64,000 bases of DNA from the NCBI RefSeq assembly GCF_032118995.1, contig NC_092654.1, forward strand, positions 15,739,784 through 15,803,783, read 5' to 3'. This DNA is from Asterias amurensis (Eukaryota; Echinodermata; Asteroidea; Forcipulatida; Asteriidae). The position numbers and the translations under genes are program-made. The notes beneath the pieces were generated by a model. The model saw only the letters and a list, made by a program, of their open reading frames with translations, was not told the DNA's origin and did no database searches. Numbering within the stretch: position 1 is the first letter of the stretch; every line of letters starts with the position of its first letter. Below, piece by piece: positions 1 to 10,700 of this stretch.

Positions 1-266
1 TATAAGGTGATAAGCTTACCCACATGTGCGTTAAATATTTGCAACTTGGCTTATAGATTTCAACAGAGATCAAGTATATAATATAGTATAAAATACAAGT
101 CTGTTGTACACCATTATTATAAACAGAGTATGTTAAATTGTCTTCACAATTATCGAAATGACTGCTCGGTTAAAAAATTTAACATTTCTGAAGAACCAAT
201 AAATATTTGTTGTTTTCATTCTGTGAACAATGAAATACCCAACTCAACACTGATCTACAAACTCAC

Positions 267-392
267 CTTAAATTGACGCTGGACTTTATTCCGGTCTTGC
301 TCAAAGGTTGCTGCTCTTTCTAATGCTTGGTATTCTGCATCTAGAGCCATATCACGTTCCTGCCTAAGTTTATTGCAAGTTTTCTGCATTGC
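267..392 (-). CDS. NPHP3: NPHP3 coding exon 3 (coiled coil)
   Basis: Acceptor TTGACAG, donor GTGAGT, 126 nt, phase 0 to 0. It encodes 42 residues including [19 protein letters not shown] and a VQRQFK end, the same order as in human nephrocystin-3. Bases 1-266 are the start of the following intron, in which I see nothing else. Confidence 0.93.
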
Positions 393-2841
393 CTGTCAAA
401 TTGTAAAAACAAGTATTTTTTTAAAGTCAGGCTTTAATGACATATGGGGCTATAATTTGTCAAGCAAGATGATTTTCAACTATAGAATGTATTAACAAAA
501 CTTTTTTCTTCTAATTTTTTTTTCTTCAGTTCTTTTATTTACAATACTAAAGGAAAAAAAAAAAAAAAAAAAAAACTTGCTGCAGGTTTGGATTTTGATA
601 ATTTTCTGGAAACCGCCATAACTTCCCCGTTATCAATATTACCAGTAGTGCAGGCTACGAGATAACCCATGGCACCTACCCACAGCAATTGCTGTAGTGC
701 CCTGTACTTATGCTGTGGTGCAACTTTGCAAAGCTCCAATGCAAATTGACATTTTCCTCACAAAGGTGCCTCTCACCTCTGAGGAAAATTGCTTTCAATT
801 GTTTTTCAATTAAATCATAGTTGGCTCTGGCACCTCATTGTGCAATATCTTTATGGAAAGAAAGTTGGTGATGATTGTGATTAATAGCTTTCTATTCTGT
901 TGAGCATCGAAGGATTCGTGACATAGATCTTCTTCTTAGTGCTTGTTCAACTTATTTTAATTCTGGTCTTTTAAAATAAATTCTGGTCCAGTACAAATTT
1001 TGAGCTATGACAAGCCCTGTGCAGGCTTGTGGATATTTCCCCCAAATTTTAGCTCTAGATATGTACAGATCACAAAAACTCCCAACAAAGAAACTAATGT
1101 GAATGGGTTTTCAGAAATCTGCTAAGCAGATGTTTTATTTTTTATTGGTTATTACAAATGCATTAATGCAAACATGGCGGCCAAAAAGCCGAAATGCGGA
1201 TGCATTACATACAAAGAATAGAAATATAACAATTTTAAAAACTCATAAAGCTACATACACAAGGGAACAGGTATAAAAAAGAAGAAACAAAACACCAAAA
1301 AAAAAAAGAAGAGTTATTTACATGATAAATGAATACAAAAGATCTCACCTGGAGCTCTGCACGTAGTCGTCGATTCTCGCTTTCTAATTTCTTCTCCTTC
1401 TTGATGAGATCACTCATCTCGTTCTGTTTGCCAATCTTGTACATCTCAAACTCACGGCGTATCTTATCTCCTTCTGAGCTATCCATATCAACTGACATGG
1501 CCGACCTAAGGCTGACCCCTGCAATAAATAAAACCAATCCAATTCATCTTGAAGGCACTGTACACCTTTGGTAATTGTCAAAGACCAGTGTTCTCACTTG
1601 GTGTATCCCATCATAAGCATAAAATAACAAACCTGTGAAGATTTGGGCTCTATCGGTCATCTAAGTTGCGAGAAAATGATGAAAGAAAAAACACCCTTGT
1701 TGGACGAATTTCTGTGCTTTCAGATAGAAATAAAAGACTTCGTAGCTAGAAGTCTTGTAATATTTTCGTGATAAATTACCACTTTCCCAAAACTACAGTA
1801 CTTCAGAGGAAGTCGTATCCCTCAATGTTTTGTACTATCAACAGCTCTCCGATGCCCTTTACCAAGTCAGTTTTTAAGTTAATATTTGTTTTGAGTAATT
1901 ACCAAACGTGTACACCCTTTAATTCCTAACAGGCATGGAATTTCATCTTTGAGAGGGCAAGGCAATGTTCATTTTAAGGTGTGTCGTGGCCGAGCGGCCT
2001 CAGTCACCAGTACCAAGCTCTGGAGCCGATTTTACAAAAGAGCCAAGATTAATCTGAAACAATCTTAGTCAAGTGTGATGTCACAATACAAATTGCTATG
2101 GTAATACTCACTGAAAACTCATCTTAAGCTGAATCTTAGCTGATTGTAAAATCAGCACTTTGGGAAATTTAAGTAAAAACCGCAAGGGAAACAGACTGGG
2201 TAAATTTTAAAAAATTTGGGGTTGCACAAAAAAAAATTGAGGAAAGCGGGATTCGAACCGACCAGCATCGGACTACTGTGCCAGCGCTCTACATCGAGCA
2301 CAGTTGGTAGAGCACCGAAACATTAATCACAAGGTCATTGGTTCAAATCGGTCCGAATCAAAATTTCGACACCCCTATGTTCCGACAACCTTGTTTCTAA
2401 AATCCCTTTTATGATTTACACACTAGGGTTTGGTTTAGGGAATAGTGGTGGGTTAAGATTAGGAAAAAACACAAGAGGTGTCAGAACAAAGGGGTGGCGA
2501 AACATAGGGGTGTCAGAACATAGGGATGTCGGAATATGAGGTGTCGGTACATACATGTAGGGTTGTCCGAAATTTTTTTTTCCGAAATTTGTCATTATCG
2601 ATACTGAAAAATTTCAAAAAAAGGAGTAGCACCCCAGTTACTGGGTCCAGTTCTCCCCCTTCTAATGATGTCAATATTTCAACAAACCTTTGGGACGCCT
2701 TCCAAATGAGCCGACAGAGCGTAATGTCCCACCGAGGGTTCTCCTAGGTTTAAGCTCAATGGGAATCCGTTTAATGACTCCGGGATTGCTGTCCGATATA
2801 TCCCCGTCTTCATCACGTTGAAATGAACTCCCCGTTCCCAT
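267..2841 (-). CDS. NPHP3: Nephrocystin-3 (NPHP3), first three coding exons, partial
   Basis: Three minus-strand exons (2688-2841, 1349-1518, 267-392) join in phase (1, 0, 0) into 150 residues that match the start of nephrocystin-3; the TPR and NTPase parts lie beyond the left edge. Residues 1-6 (MGTGSS) give a Gly2 myristoylation context, as in the vertebrate protein, where the lipid is bound by UNC119 for ARL3-dependent delivery to the cilium. Residues about 26-46 contain the IPIELKP block; residues about 70-150 are a charged coiled coil with the conserved [10 protein letters not shown] and [12 protein letters not shown] blocks. NPHP3 works with inversin and NEK8 in the inversin compartment of primary cilia. 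An upstream in-frame ATG exists at 2892, but the MGT start at 2841 is chosen because it gives the conserved N-terminus. Family knowledge is from memory of the human protein; the match is strong over all three exons. Confidence 0.93.
393..1348 (-). other. NPHP3 intron 2
   Basis: AT-rich intron. Around 748-788 a piece resembling the dispersed family seen at 56904-57066 (CCTCTGAGGAAAAT) is present. A 21-nt A-run lies near 553. No coding signal was seen. Confidence 0.6.
1349..1518 (-). CDS. NPHP3: NPHP3 coding exon 2 (coiled coil)
   Basis: Acceptor TTGCAG, donor GTGAGA, 170 nt, phase 1 to 0. It encodes a heptad-like charged helix ending in [10 protein letters not shown], closely matching the human coiled coil. 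Confidence 0.93.
1550..1922. repeat. MITE family A, diverged copy
   Basis: The left end reads GAAGGCACTGTACACCTTTGG and continues with the family-typical GTAATTGTCAAAGACCAGT; the right end is GTGTACACCCTTTAA. Same internal order as the copies at 40438, 45800 and 62052, but with a changed terminal repeat. Confidence 0.75.
2365..2560. repeat. Short GGGGTGTC-type repeat cluster with an inverted copy
   Basis: ACATAGGGGTGTCAGA-like units recur three to four times at 2477-2555, and a reverse-complement unit (GACACCCCTATGTTCCGAC) lies at about 2369-2387. The arms could pair. Origin not recognised. Confidence 0.5.
2688..2841 (-). CDS. NPHP3: NPHP3 coding exon 1 (N-myristoylation exon)
   Basis: Encodes MGTGSS, an acidic stretch and IPIELKP, then the glycine/serine/arginine-rich linker. 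It ends in phase 1 at AAAG before GTTTGT, a weak donor that is supported because the next exon opens in the matching phase. Confidence 0.88.
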
Positions 2842-3802
2842 GGTGGTCACTGATGGTGGGTCACTGGGGGTGGGTCTATGGTTTATCACCAACTAGTTTC
2901 AAGCCTTTACATAATTAACTTACAGCTACTGTTTTTTACTTGCTGGTTTATCTGCAAAAGAAATCAAGGTAGTAAAGTAACTAGTTTTGACTTTATTCAT
3001 GATAAAACAATTAGCAACATTATGCAACATTTTGGTTTTTTTACTTGTCCTGAGTATTGTGTATTATTTTGAGGCATTGCATGTCGAGTTAAAAATACCT
3101 TCGTGGGTAAACAATGTATTGAGTTTTGGGGTAACACCGTGTGCGTATCTTCTTTGATGGGTGGATTTTCAGCGCCGAGTTTCTACACTTGCAAAGAATG
3201 CCTAGTTAGTTAGTAATAGTATTCAGTGTTGGTAACATGGAGAATACACGCACAAGCCAAAATTTCCTACTATTCTGAAGAAATACACTTGACGTGATGC
3301 AGAAGTCCCTGCTTCCGCAAGCGCCATGAAATTGGGCCTGGGGATATGTCGAAATCCGCCAGCCACACACCATTTAAAATGATTCATTATAAAATGAGGA
3401 CCTGAAATGCACTGAATTTTGCAATGATTTTTATTATTTTTGATGAAAAGAATTGTAATTGTATTGTTGTATCCAAATTGAAAAAACACAGACAGTGGGT
3501 GTCCATGTAAATCAAGTGCCATATCTCCATGATGGGGGAGAAGGTAACACACATGTGGCTTCACCTTCGATGTTTAATTGACAAGACCAAATTGCTGTGA
3601 ACACTGAAACTACTACTCGACCCTCCTCGAGAACGACGCTCGGATAACTTTCCGAATGGCGCCACCACCTTTTCACTCATTTTTACAAAAAGGGATATCG
3701 TTTACGTTTACGTTTACAGAAACTTTTCCCGACGCTCAGTTGCAGTTCACTTCAGGTGTAACTTACTGTGTTCAGTTTCAGACAACTCATCTGTCGACTA
3801 TA

Positions 3803-3849
3803 TGCGATAACGTAACCCTCCTGCCGACACTGAGGGTTACGTTATCGCA
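3803..3849. repeat. Perfect 18-bp inverted repeat, 11-nt loop
   Basis: TGCGATAACGTAACCCTC at 3803-3820 is exactly complementary to 3832-3849. It lies on the left flank of the TCGAGTTGTCT repeat block. Confidence 0.85.
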
Positions 3850-4077
3850 ACTACTGTCAGACAACTCGATCTTTCGGACAACTCAACGCATCAGAAAACT
3901 TGACTTTGACTTGAGACAACTCGACGAATGACCAAGACAAGTCGACGGTTGAACAGTCGATCTCCAGTACCTATGGTGTTCTTAATCCATTATATTATGT
4001 GCCACTCCTTTCGAAAAAACATTTCCGTCTCTTTTTCATTACTTGCCTTTGCCTTTTCAATATTGAAAGACTTTGTC

Positions 4078-4470
4078 TGAACAGATAATCGAGTTGTCTC
4101 AACCGTCAAGTTGAGTTGTCTTGAGTCGAGTTGTGTCAACAGTTGAGTTGTCTCAACCGTCGAGTTGAGTTGTCTCGAGTCGAGTTGTGTCAACAGTCGA
4201 GTTGTCTCAACCGCCTAGTTGAGTTGTCGTGAGTCGAGTTGTGTCAACAGTCGAGTTGTCTCAACCGTCGAGTCAAGTTGTGTCACTGTCAACCGTTGAG
4301 TTGTCTGAACCGTCGAATGTAGTTGTCAACTGTCAAGTTGTCTCATCAACCGTTGAGTCGAGTTGTCTCAACCGTAGAGTTGTCTCAACCATCGAGTTGT
4401 CTCAACCGTCAAGGTTGTCTCAACCATCGAGTTGTCTCAACTCAACCGTCGAGTTGTCTGACATTCAAAA
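4078..4470. repeat. Minisatellite of about 17-bp CGAGTTGTCTCAACCGT units
   Basis: Imperfect tandem units of GAGTTGTCTCAACCGTC and longer variants (GAGTCGAGTTGTGTCAACA) repeat roughly 20 times. Reverse-complement units (AGACAACTCGACG) occur at about 3780-3960, so the whole block is in inverted arrangement. ORFs of V-V-S-T-V-E-L-S-Q-P type read through it in several frames and are taken as repeat artefacts. Confidence 0.85.
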
Positions 4471-4564
4471 CAACAACCTTCAGTCACTCCAGCACAACAC
4501 CAGACATATGCCAGAGTCTCACTCTCACACTCACACTAGCATGAGTGACTAGCATGACTTGCCA

Positions 4565-4652
4565 TACTCCTAGAACTATTTCGGTTTCGTCCGGCTATCG
4601 TCTCCCGTAACGGAGACGATAGCCGGACGAAACCGAAATAGTTCTAGGAGTA
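4565..4652. repeat. Perfect 41-bp inverted repeat with 6-nt loop
   Basis: 41 bp at 4565-4605 pair without mismatch with 4612-4652 around the loop CGTAAC. Unlike older hairpins in this window there is no decay between the arms. No terminal motif of a known superfamily was recognised. Confidence 0.9.
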
Positions 4653-5254
4653 GACTTGCCACACACTACACACTCACTGACATGACTGACTGACTGACTG
4701 AGTCACAAGACTCTCAAGAGTAAGGACTGAGGGCAAAACTTGCCAAGCAACAAAAGTTTCACTTAAAAAAATATAACTAGTAGTAGTAGTACTATTTTTG
4801 ACGAAAACATACCAAAGTTAATTGTTCACTGAGTATCAATAAAACACAAATAAAGTATGTTCTCTACTTAACGTGAAGTGTTCTATTTCTAACTGTAGAG
4901 TAGAGAAGTTTACCTGACAAGTTGCACTATCCATTTCTCTCCATGGTTTCGGCTGATGGCTGCTGATATTATGGCCAATTGCAAATCTTATTACCTCTTT
5001 TCGAATTATTGTACTTTGAGGTTTATGACCCAAATGCGAATTTTTTTTGCTGCAAAAAGGAGTGACCAACGTCACACCGGCAATAAACATTCGCGAATGG
5101 GGAGACAATCTGCGAATGGGATTGCAGTTGTCTGTGGTTTGACGTCCGTCATGTGTGGAATGTGTAGCAGCAGCAGATAGGTAGGTTGGTAGACTTAACT
5201 TCAAGACTTAACTTCAAGTTAACGTCTGACATTGTGTTTATTTCTCTGCATCAA

Positions 5255-5278
5255 CCATAGAGCTATATAGCTCTATGG
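5255..5278. repeat. 24-bp perfect palindrome between direct GCATCAACCA copies
   Basis: The self-complementary unit CCATAGAGCTAT/ATAGCTCTATGG has no loop and is bordered by GCATCAACCA on the left and again on the right, overlapping the palindrome ends. Confidence 0.8.
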
Positions 5279-6121
5279 CATCAACCAAGAAAAAAAAAAA
5301 AACAGATTAGCTATCAAGCGCTCTTCTAAGAGGGCGCTGTTTCAGGCAATATTGTAAAAGCAACGATTGCAGACTTGGAACAAGTCTACACACAGACACA
5401 CACAGTGTCAGTGTGTCGTCAGAAGAACGACGTGTGTGTAGAAAGAGAGAGAGTGGGATCGTGACTCTTGGGGCGATAGGATGGCTTTGGATCCAGATTC
5501 GTGACTTTCCTTCCTTCGCTGTCGGTTCCGACAACGTTTATCGAGAGTGGGGGTGACGTTCCGTACACGGCGGGCCTGCGGAACACAGTTGACGGCAGTG
5601 GTGGGTCGGAGTGAAAGGACAGTGGGGAGAACCGACGGGTGGGTTTATCATTTTTGTTGTGTGGTGACTGTCCACAGACACCAGCCACACAGCTAGCTAC
5701 AATTACTTATCACACACACAATGTTTAGACTAGCATAGCATGCGTACATAAACAGTTCATGGTGATGCTGTGCTGTAGGCCACGTACCATTCTCGTAAGT
5801 AAAGTAAACAGTAGGAGTATGCACTAAGAAGTTTCAGTGAAAGGTGGAGGCTCTGTAGACTTAGCACAAACCCAACATTTTGTCTTTGGTTTCTGTTTTT
5901 TCCGGGAATAACGGTTATTTTGGTGCGCACTCGAGAACCAGCAGGGTACGTCTTCTCTGCGTGGTAATGATCGGGTTGGTGGCTGGCCACTGGTTCGACC
6001 AAGCCGGAGGTCCGTTTAGCAGCCAGCCACCATTCCGATTTCACGCAGTGAAAAATGGGTTCTCACACTGTTAGTGTTACTCCCATTTAAGAAATACCTT
6101 TCTGACCAAATGAACGGCTAC

Positions 6122-6284
6122 AGGCCTGGTCACACAGGCCCCGATAACGAGAATGATAAAAATGCACGCTCGTGATAGGTTGAATTGCTCCGCAAAGAAA
6201 ACGCCCACGCTCATTCAACCAATCGAGGGTGGCATTTTTATCGTTCTCGTTCTCCTCGTTATCAGGGCCTGTGTGACCAGGCCT
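6122..6284. mobile_element. MITE family F (AGGCCTGGTCACACAGG), complete copy
   Basis: Terminal inverted repeats AGGCCTGGTCACACAGGC and GCCTGTGTGACCAGGCCT flank a palindromic body with CGATAACGAGAA and its complement. Related copies are at 22019-22354 and 63345-63505. Confidence 0.85.
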
Positions 6285-6394
6285 TAAGACTATACTTCTT
6301 TGAAGTTTGTGTACATGTTCATGGCTCTCGTCTTTTTCGTGCGTTAATCACATTACTGAAACATTGAGACCAGTGACTTTATTTATGATACATG

Positions 6395-6543
6395 TAGACC
6401 CTATCGCAAATACTTGGTACGCGCCGTGTAGGCATTGAATGAGGTGCATGATGGTCTAGCTAGCCCTCAAGTTAGATCTCATGCTGGACCAGCATGCACC
6501 TCAACAATATGGCCTGCGCAATGGGTATTTGCAAAAAGGTCTA
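6395..6543. mobile_element. MITE family G (TAGACC...GGTCTA), copy 1
   Basis: TAGACCCTATCGCAAATACT at the left and its near complement ending in AAAGGTCTA at the right, with the family core GAGGTGCAT. Other copies are at 22127-22277 and 62942-63093. Confidence 0.8.
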
Positions 6544-6650
6544 TGGTCTGTTTTTAAAGCGCCGTAACTGGGATATTTCCCGTTTTATTACAATAATATT
6601 TTGCATTAATGTTAATCTATTACTTGTTTTTCCTCTGTGATCTATTACAG

Positions 6651-6748
6651 GTGGATGAGTTTGATAACTGCCTACATGAAGTGGTACAAGAGTGATATCT
6701 GAGCTTTGCCGTCTCTGACTCTAACGGCAGCAGTCTGTATATTGCATC
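6651..6748 (+). other. 5'UTR part of R-SNARE gene exon
   Basis: A good acceptor (TCTATTACAG at 6641-6650) precedes the coding exon, so an upstream noncoding exon is likely. An in-frame TAA at 6722-6724 shows that translation cannot start further upstream in this exon. Confidence 0.6.
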
Positions 6749-7790
6749 ATGGGGGGCTGCTGTTGCCGTAGCGATGATCCAAATGACGATGATGAGGAAG
6801 AGAAATTTATGATAGAAACTAAGAAAGTCAAAGTGCACCACTCCGCCAAGAAAGAGTACGGGTCGTTGTCTACTGCGGAAGACAAGGGGGATCTCCGCAA
6901 CAGCCAAGAACAGGATAACTTAACACCAAACAAGTGCCATGAAAAACACTGCAGTGATGATGACGTAAAGGAATCAAAGCCGAGCTCTTCTGAAGAGGTT
7001 CCCTCCACCACAGAAGTGAAGAACGTTGAAATAGTAGTCCTAGGAAGATCCCAAATTAAAGAAGATGACTCTGCAGGTGATGGTATGATAGAAGAAGAAA
7101 AGGAAGACGGAGCGGATCACACGAAGGAAAAAGAGGAGGTGGAGAAATCAGGAGACTCGGATGAGGCAGAGGATATGAATAAGGCTGAAGCGGTGACTGA
7201 AGAGGATGTTAAGAAAGCTGATGATGAGAAGAAAGTAGATCATACTGACTCGGATTCCTCCTCCTCAAGCTCTTCGTCCTCTAGCTCTTCCTCAATACCA
7301 GTTAGTAATGTTGATGATGAGATCGATCAACTCGTTAATGCTGCAATGGCTACTAAAGTCGTCTACCCACCGAGTCCTATCCTAGGTGAACCCCCATCAC
7401 CACAGAAGAGGTCCCTCTCACCGATGCTATCGCCCCACTATCAAGCTAGCACTAACTATCAAGCTTCAAGCACTGAACGCAAGGCAGAAGAGGAGCAGGA
7501 AGACAGCAATCAGGAAGCAGCCAGTGGAGGCCAGACCAGACACCTGTCTCTCATGAAAAAAACTCAACGCTCATTCAAAAAAGCAAAGGCAAAGGCATCA
7601 ACTATGATTTCTGCTTCCTCCTCTACTAAGAATCCTGAGGAGGGTGATCAAGAAGTGAAGAAGAAGAAGTGGTCTAGTCTCCACGATAAGACTACTCGCG
7701 CGGTCAGTAAGAAAACCAGTTTGGATGAAACGCATTCGCAAAGAAGACAGGACCAACAAGCAACTTCGCAAGCACCTACACAATCTTCAT
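6749..7790 (+). CDS. R-SNARE gene coding exon 1 (MGGCCC, acidic region)
   Basis: First ATG after the in-frame stop at 6722. It encodes the acylation motif, then Asp/Glu-rich and Ser-rich sequence and a basic, Lys-rich end. The donor is CAT followed by GTGAGT, phase 1. Read-through of the donor would stop after three codons. Confidence 0.85.
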
Positions 7791-10700
7791 GTGAGTACTA
7801 AGTCTCTTTTAGGCAAAGTTCTAAACCTTGACTAAACCTTTCTTTTTCTTACATTTTGTACCACCCATTTATACAAAAATGACATGCACCATATGGCCCC
7901 CATTAAGTGTGCGACTTAATTACAAAACTACATAATTAATACACAAGTTAGGTCATGAAACTTGCTGAATAAAATATCAGCAGTAAAGGAAAGAACCCTA
8001 CGTGTATGGAGAGCTATCTTCCAAAATAAACAACAATTAACAACAAAATATATTAACAATTTGTAAAATAAATTATTTGCAAAAATGTGTGATTTGAGAC
8101 AGTTCGTCAGCGTTTTCACGTAGTAGCACGCACTGCTATACCAGAAAAAAATCGCAATCAGATATAACGGCCTCTGAAGTTGAACACTTTTTAGAAACCC
8201 GCTTTTCTTCAAAACTTTGAGGCATTTCCATTTAAATTCCTCAATGTAGATAGTTGATGACTTGAACTTAAAAACTAATCTTATTTTTACTTATTTGCAT
8301 AATTAATTCTGAAACTAGACACGAGAGTAGCTCTGTGCTACTTCGTTGAACCAAAAAAGTGTGAAATATGTCTTTTGGCGTTTCACAAAGTCACACTTGC
8401 CTATGCTACAAAACAGCATTTTGTGTTATTTTATGAAGCTAGGTCAGCACGCACGCGCTCACACAACTTGCCTGCTACTTTGTGAAAAAGTTTTTACCTC
8501 ACTTTGACTCGTGATAACAAAAAATGCCACAATTAGCTTAATTAAAAAAGTAAAGCTGTCTTAGCTTTCAAACTTCATGGAATTGTAGGTCTTCGTGCAT
8601 TATCAACAGAAATGTAAAAATTAAATTGTCAAAAAATCCTTAAGTAGCACGTAGGGCTACTTTTTGGAAATGCTGACGAGTCGGCCAGTTCGTAGTACAA
8701 CAGCCGAAATTGTTCAAATTAAATTGTTTGATGAGACTCAAGTCAGCAAGAATGTATGTTTTAATGACACCCCCCCCCCCCCAATCTTGATTCATCAAAT
8801 CAATTTTTTTGTTCCCGACAGTTTCATCCCAAAAAAAGAATCGAGGAGGTATTCCAGCACAGGAGCGAATGAAATCCCGCTATGCAAAAGGTATGTAGAA
8901 ACTAACACATTTTGAAAGGTCTGCGATTGAAGGAAATAATGTTTACACTTATTATGCGCCAGTATTCATCAAGTCAAGTCTTAATGCTTAATGGCGCAGT
9001 ACAAAATACTTAAAACAGCATTTTATACCAAAACATCATATCAATGACATAGTTTTTATTTATTTTTTATTTTAATTGAAACATTTTATAACCAGGAACC
9101 TTCTCCCAATGCACATGCTAGCATATTGGTCTGATACGCGCTACTTGCGTGCCGATTTGTGAAAATTTTTGTTGATTATAATAATTATTTAATTTTGTTT
9201 TCTGCAAAAAAAACATTAATTAGAACCATGGAATGCTCCAGATTTCACAGAAGGGCTTGAAAACCGATTCAATTCAGCACACTTCGGCAAAATATCCCAA
9301 AATATTTGTCCAGAATGCCAACAGTTTTTGTATAAAATATCTGGAAAGAACCTTAATAACCATAACATAAACTACCAGCACAAGGCATTTAACCATGTTG
9401 AGGCTGTAGTTCTGTTTTTAATGAGGTGTATCAAAAAAGCTGATACTTGATTTAAATACCAGCAAGCAAATTATACTGTTTGTACATTTCTGCCAGGCCT
9501 TTGTTTTGAGGTCTTTAATATACTTTCATTATTTTATTTTTTTGTAGGCTTTTAATAGCTATTGTAATTTATTTAACAATTGTGAATTATGTCGCAGTTT
9601 TGCAGTATGATGCGATGACATTTTTTAAATAAATAAGCCATATTATAAAGCGATTTTTATAAATGTTATTGCATGTAGTATTACAGAAAACCGTTTGAAG
9701 GTGAATAGGATTATAAAGTTTGTTATTGCATGCTTGCTGTTCATTTATAATATGAACAGAGTATGAAATCAGCAAACCATATCTGACCATATGGCTGATA
9801 AGACACTGAGTGTATCGGCGGAAATGCATCCGTTCTAATTACAACAACATAATCTAGCGTACATTTGACTGAGCTGTATGAATGGTTGAAGTGCAAAATC
9901 ACCAGACCGTGAAGTTGTGATCTGAGACTGGCAAATGTACCGATCTATTCTAGAGCATGCATGCATAATTTTGTCTCATTAGGCCTAAACGTTGAATTAT
10001 AATCATTTCAAATTGTCACTTATGTCTAATATTGCATTATTGTTAGTAAACTGTCAGGGTTTTATTTTCCTTTTTTTGTGGATATTTTTACCCTCCTTTG
10101 AAATGGAAACAATCTACAAAATTGTATTTGTTGAGTTATCCCCTTCCTTTCTGTAAAAGGCATTGGATGCCTTTGGTAATTATCAAAGACCAGTATAATA
10201 GTCTCACTTGGTGAAAAATCTGTGAAATTTTGACTCAATTTAGACTCAATTTAATGGTCATCAAAGATGCAAGAGAAATAAAAGAAAAACACCCTTGTTG
10301 CACTAATTTGTGCCTTTAGTTCAGGCTTGAAATCTTGTATTATTTTAGTGAGAATTTAACGCTTTCTCAAAAACTACGTAGCTTCAGGGCATAGAGCAAG
10401 GACTTGCCAGATTAGGTTACCAGGTAAACTACTATTTTCAACGTACCAAATGTAACTGGTACCCTTCTTAGTTTAGCTTAGCAGAAAATTAGTAAGCAAT
10501 ATTTTGTTCTTTAAAGCAGCTCTATGATATCGGGCCCTGGATGATCATGTGTCACTGATTGATCATTTTTTACATGAGAAAAATACTTCCATAGACTAGT
10601 ATGCAGCATTAATGTTTCATACAAGATAACTAATCACAGCATATTTTAACACTGTCATAGTTGTATGCGGTATGATTACATACAAGTTAGTGTGGGAGCA

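Larger units (their letters stand above)
1519..2687 (-). other. NPHP3 intron 1, repeat-rich
   Basis: Holds a diverged TTAA-type MITE (1550-1922), a tRNA-like SINE head at about 1981-2035 (GTCGTGGCCGAGCGGCC), a second tRNA-like piece at about 2295-2352 and a cluster of short GGGGTGTC-type repeats at 2365-2560. Confidence 0.55.
2842..6650. other. Intergenic region between divergently transcribed NPHP3 and the R-SNARE gene
   Basis: The two genes point away from each other, so both promoters should lie here. No TATA box is convincing. The stretch at about 5540-5640 is richer in CG than its surroundings and could hold the 5' end of the plus-strand gene. The rest is repeats, listed separately; short ORFs here look random or lie in the minisatellite. 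Confidence 0.5.

Noticed and set aside
4229..4552. ORF with repeated V-V-S-T-V-E-L-S-Q-P-S
   Set aside because: It is a read-through of a 17-bp minisatellite, open in several frames because the unit lacks stops.
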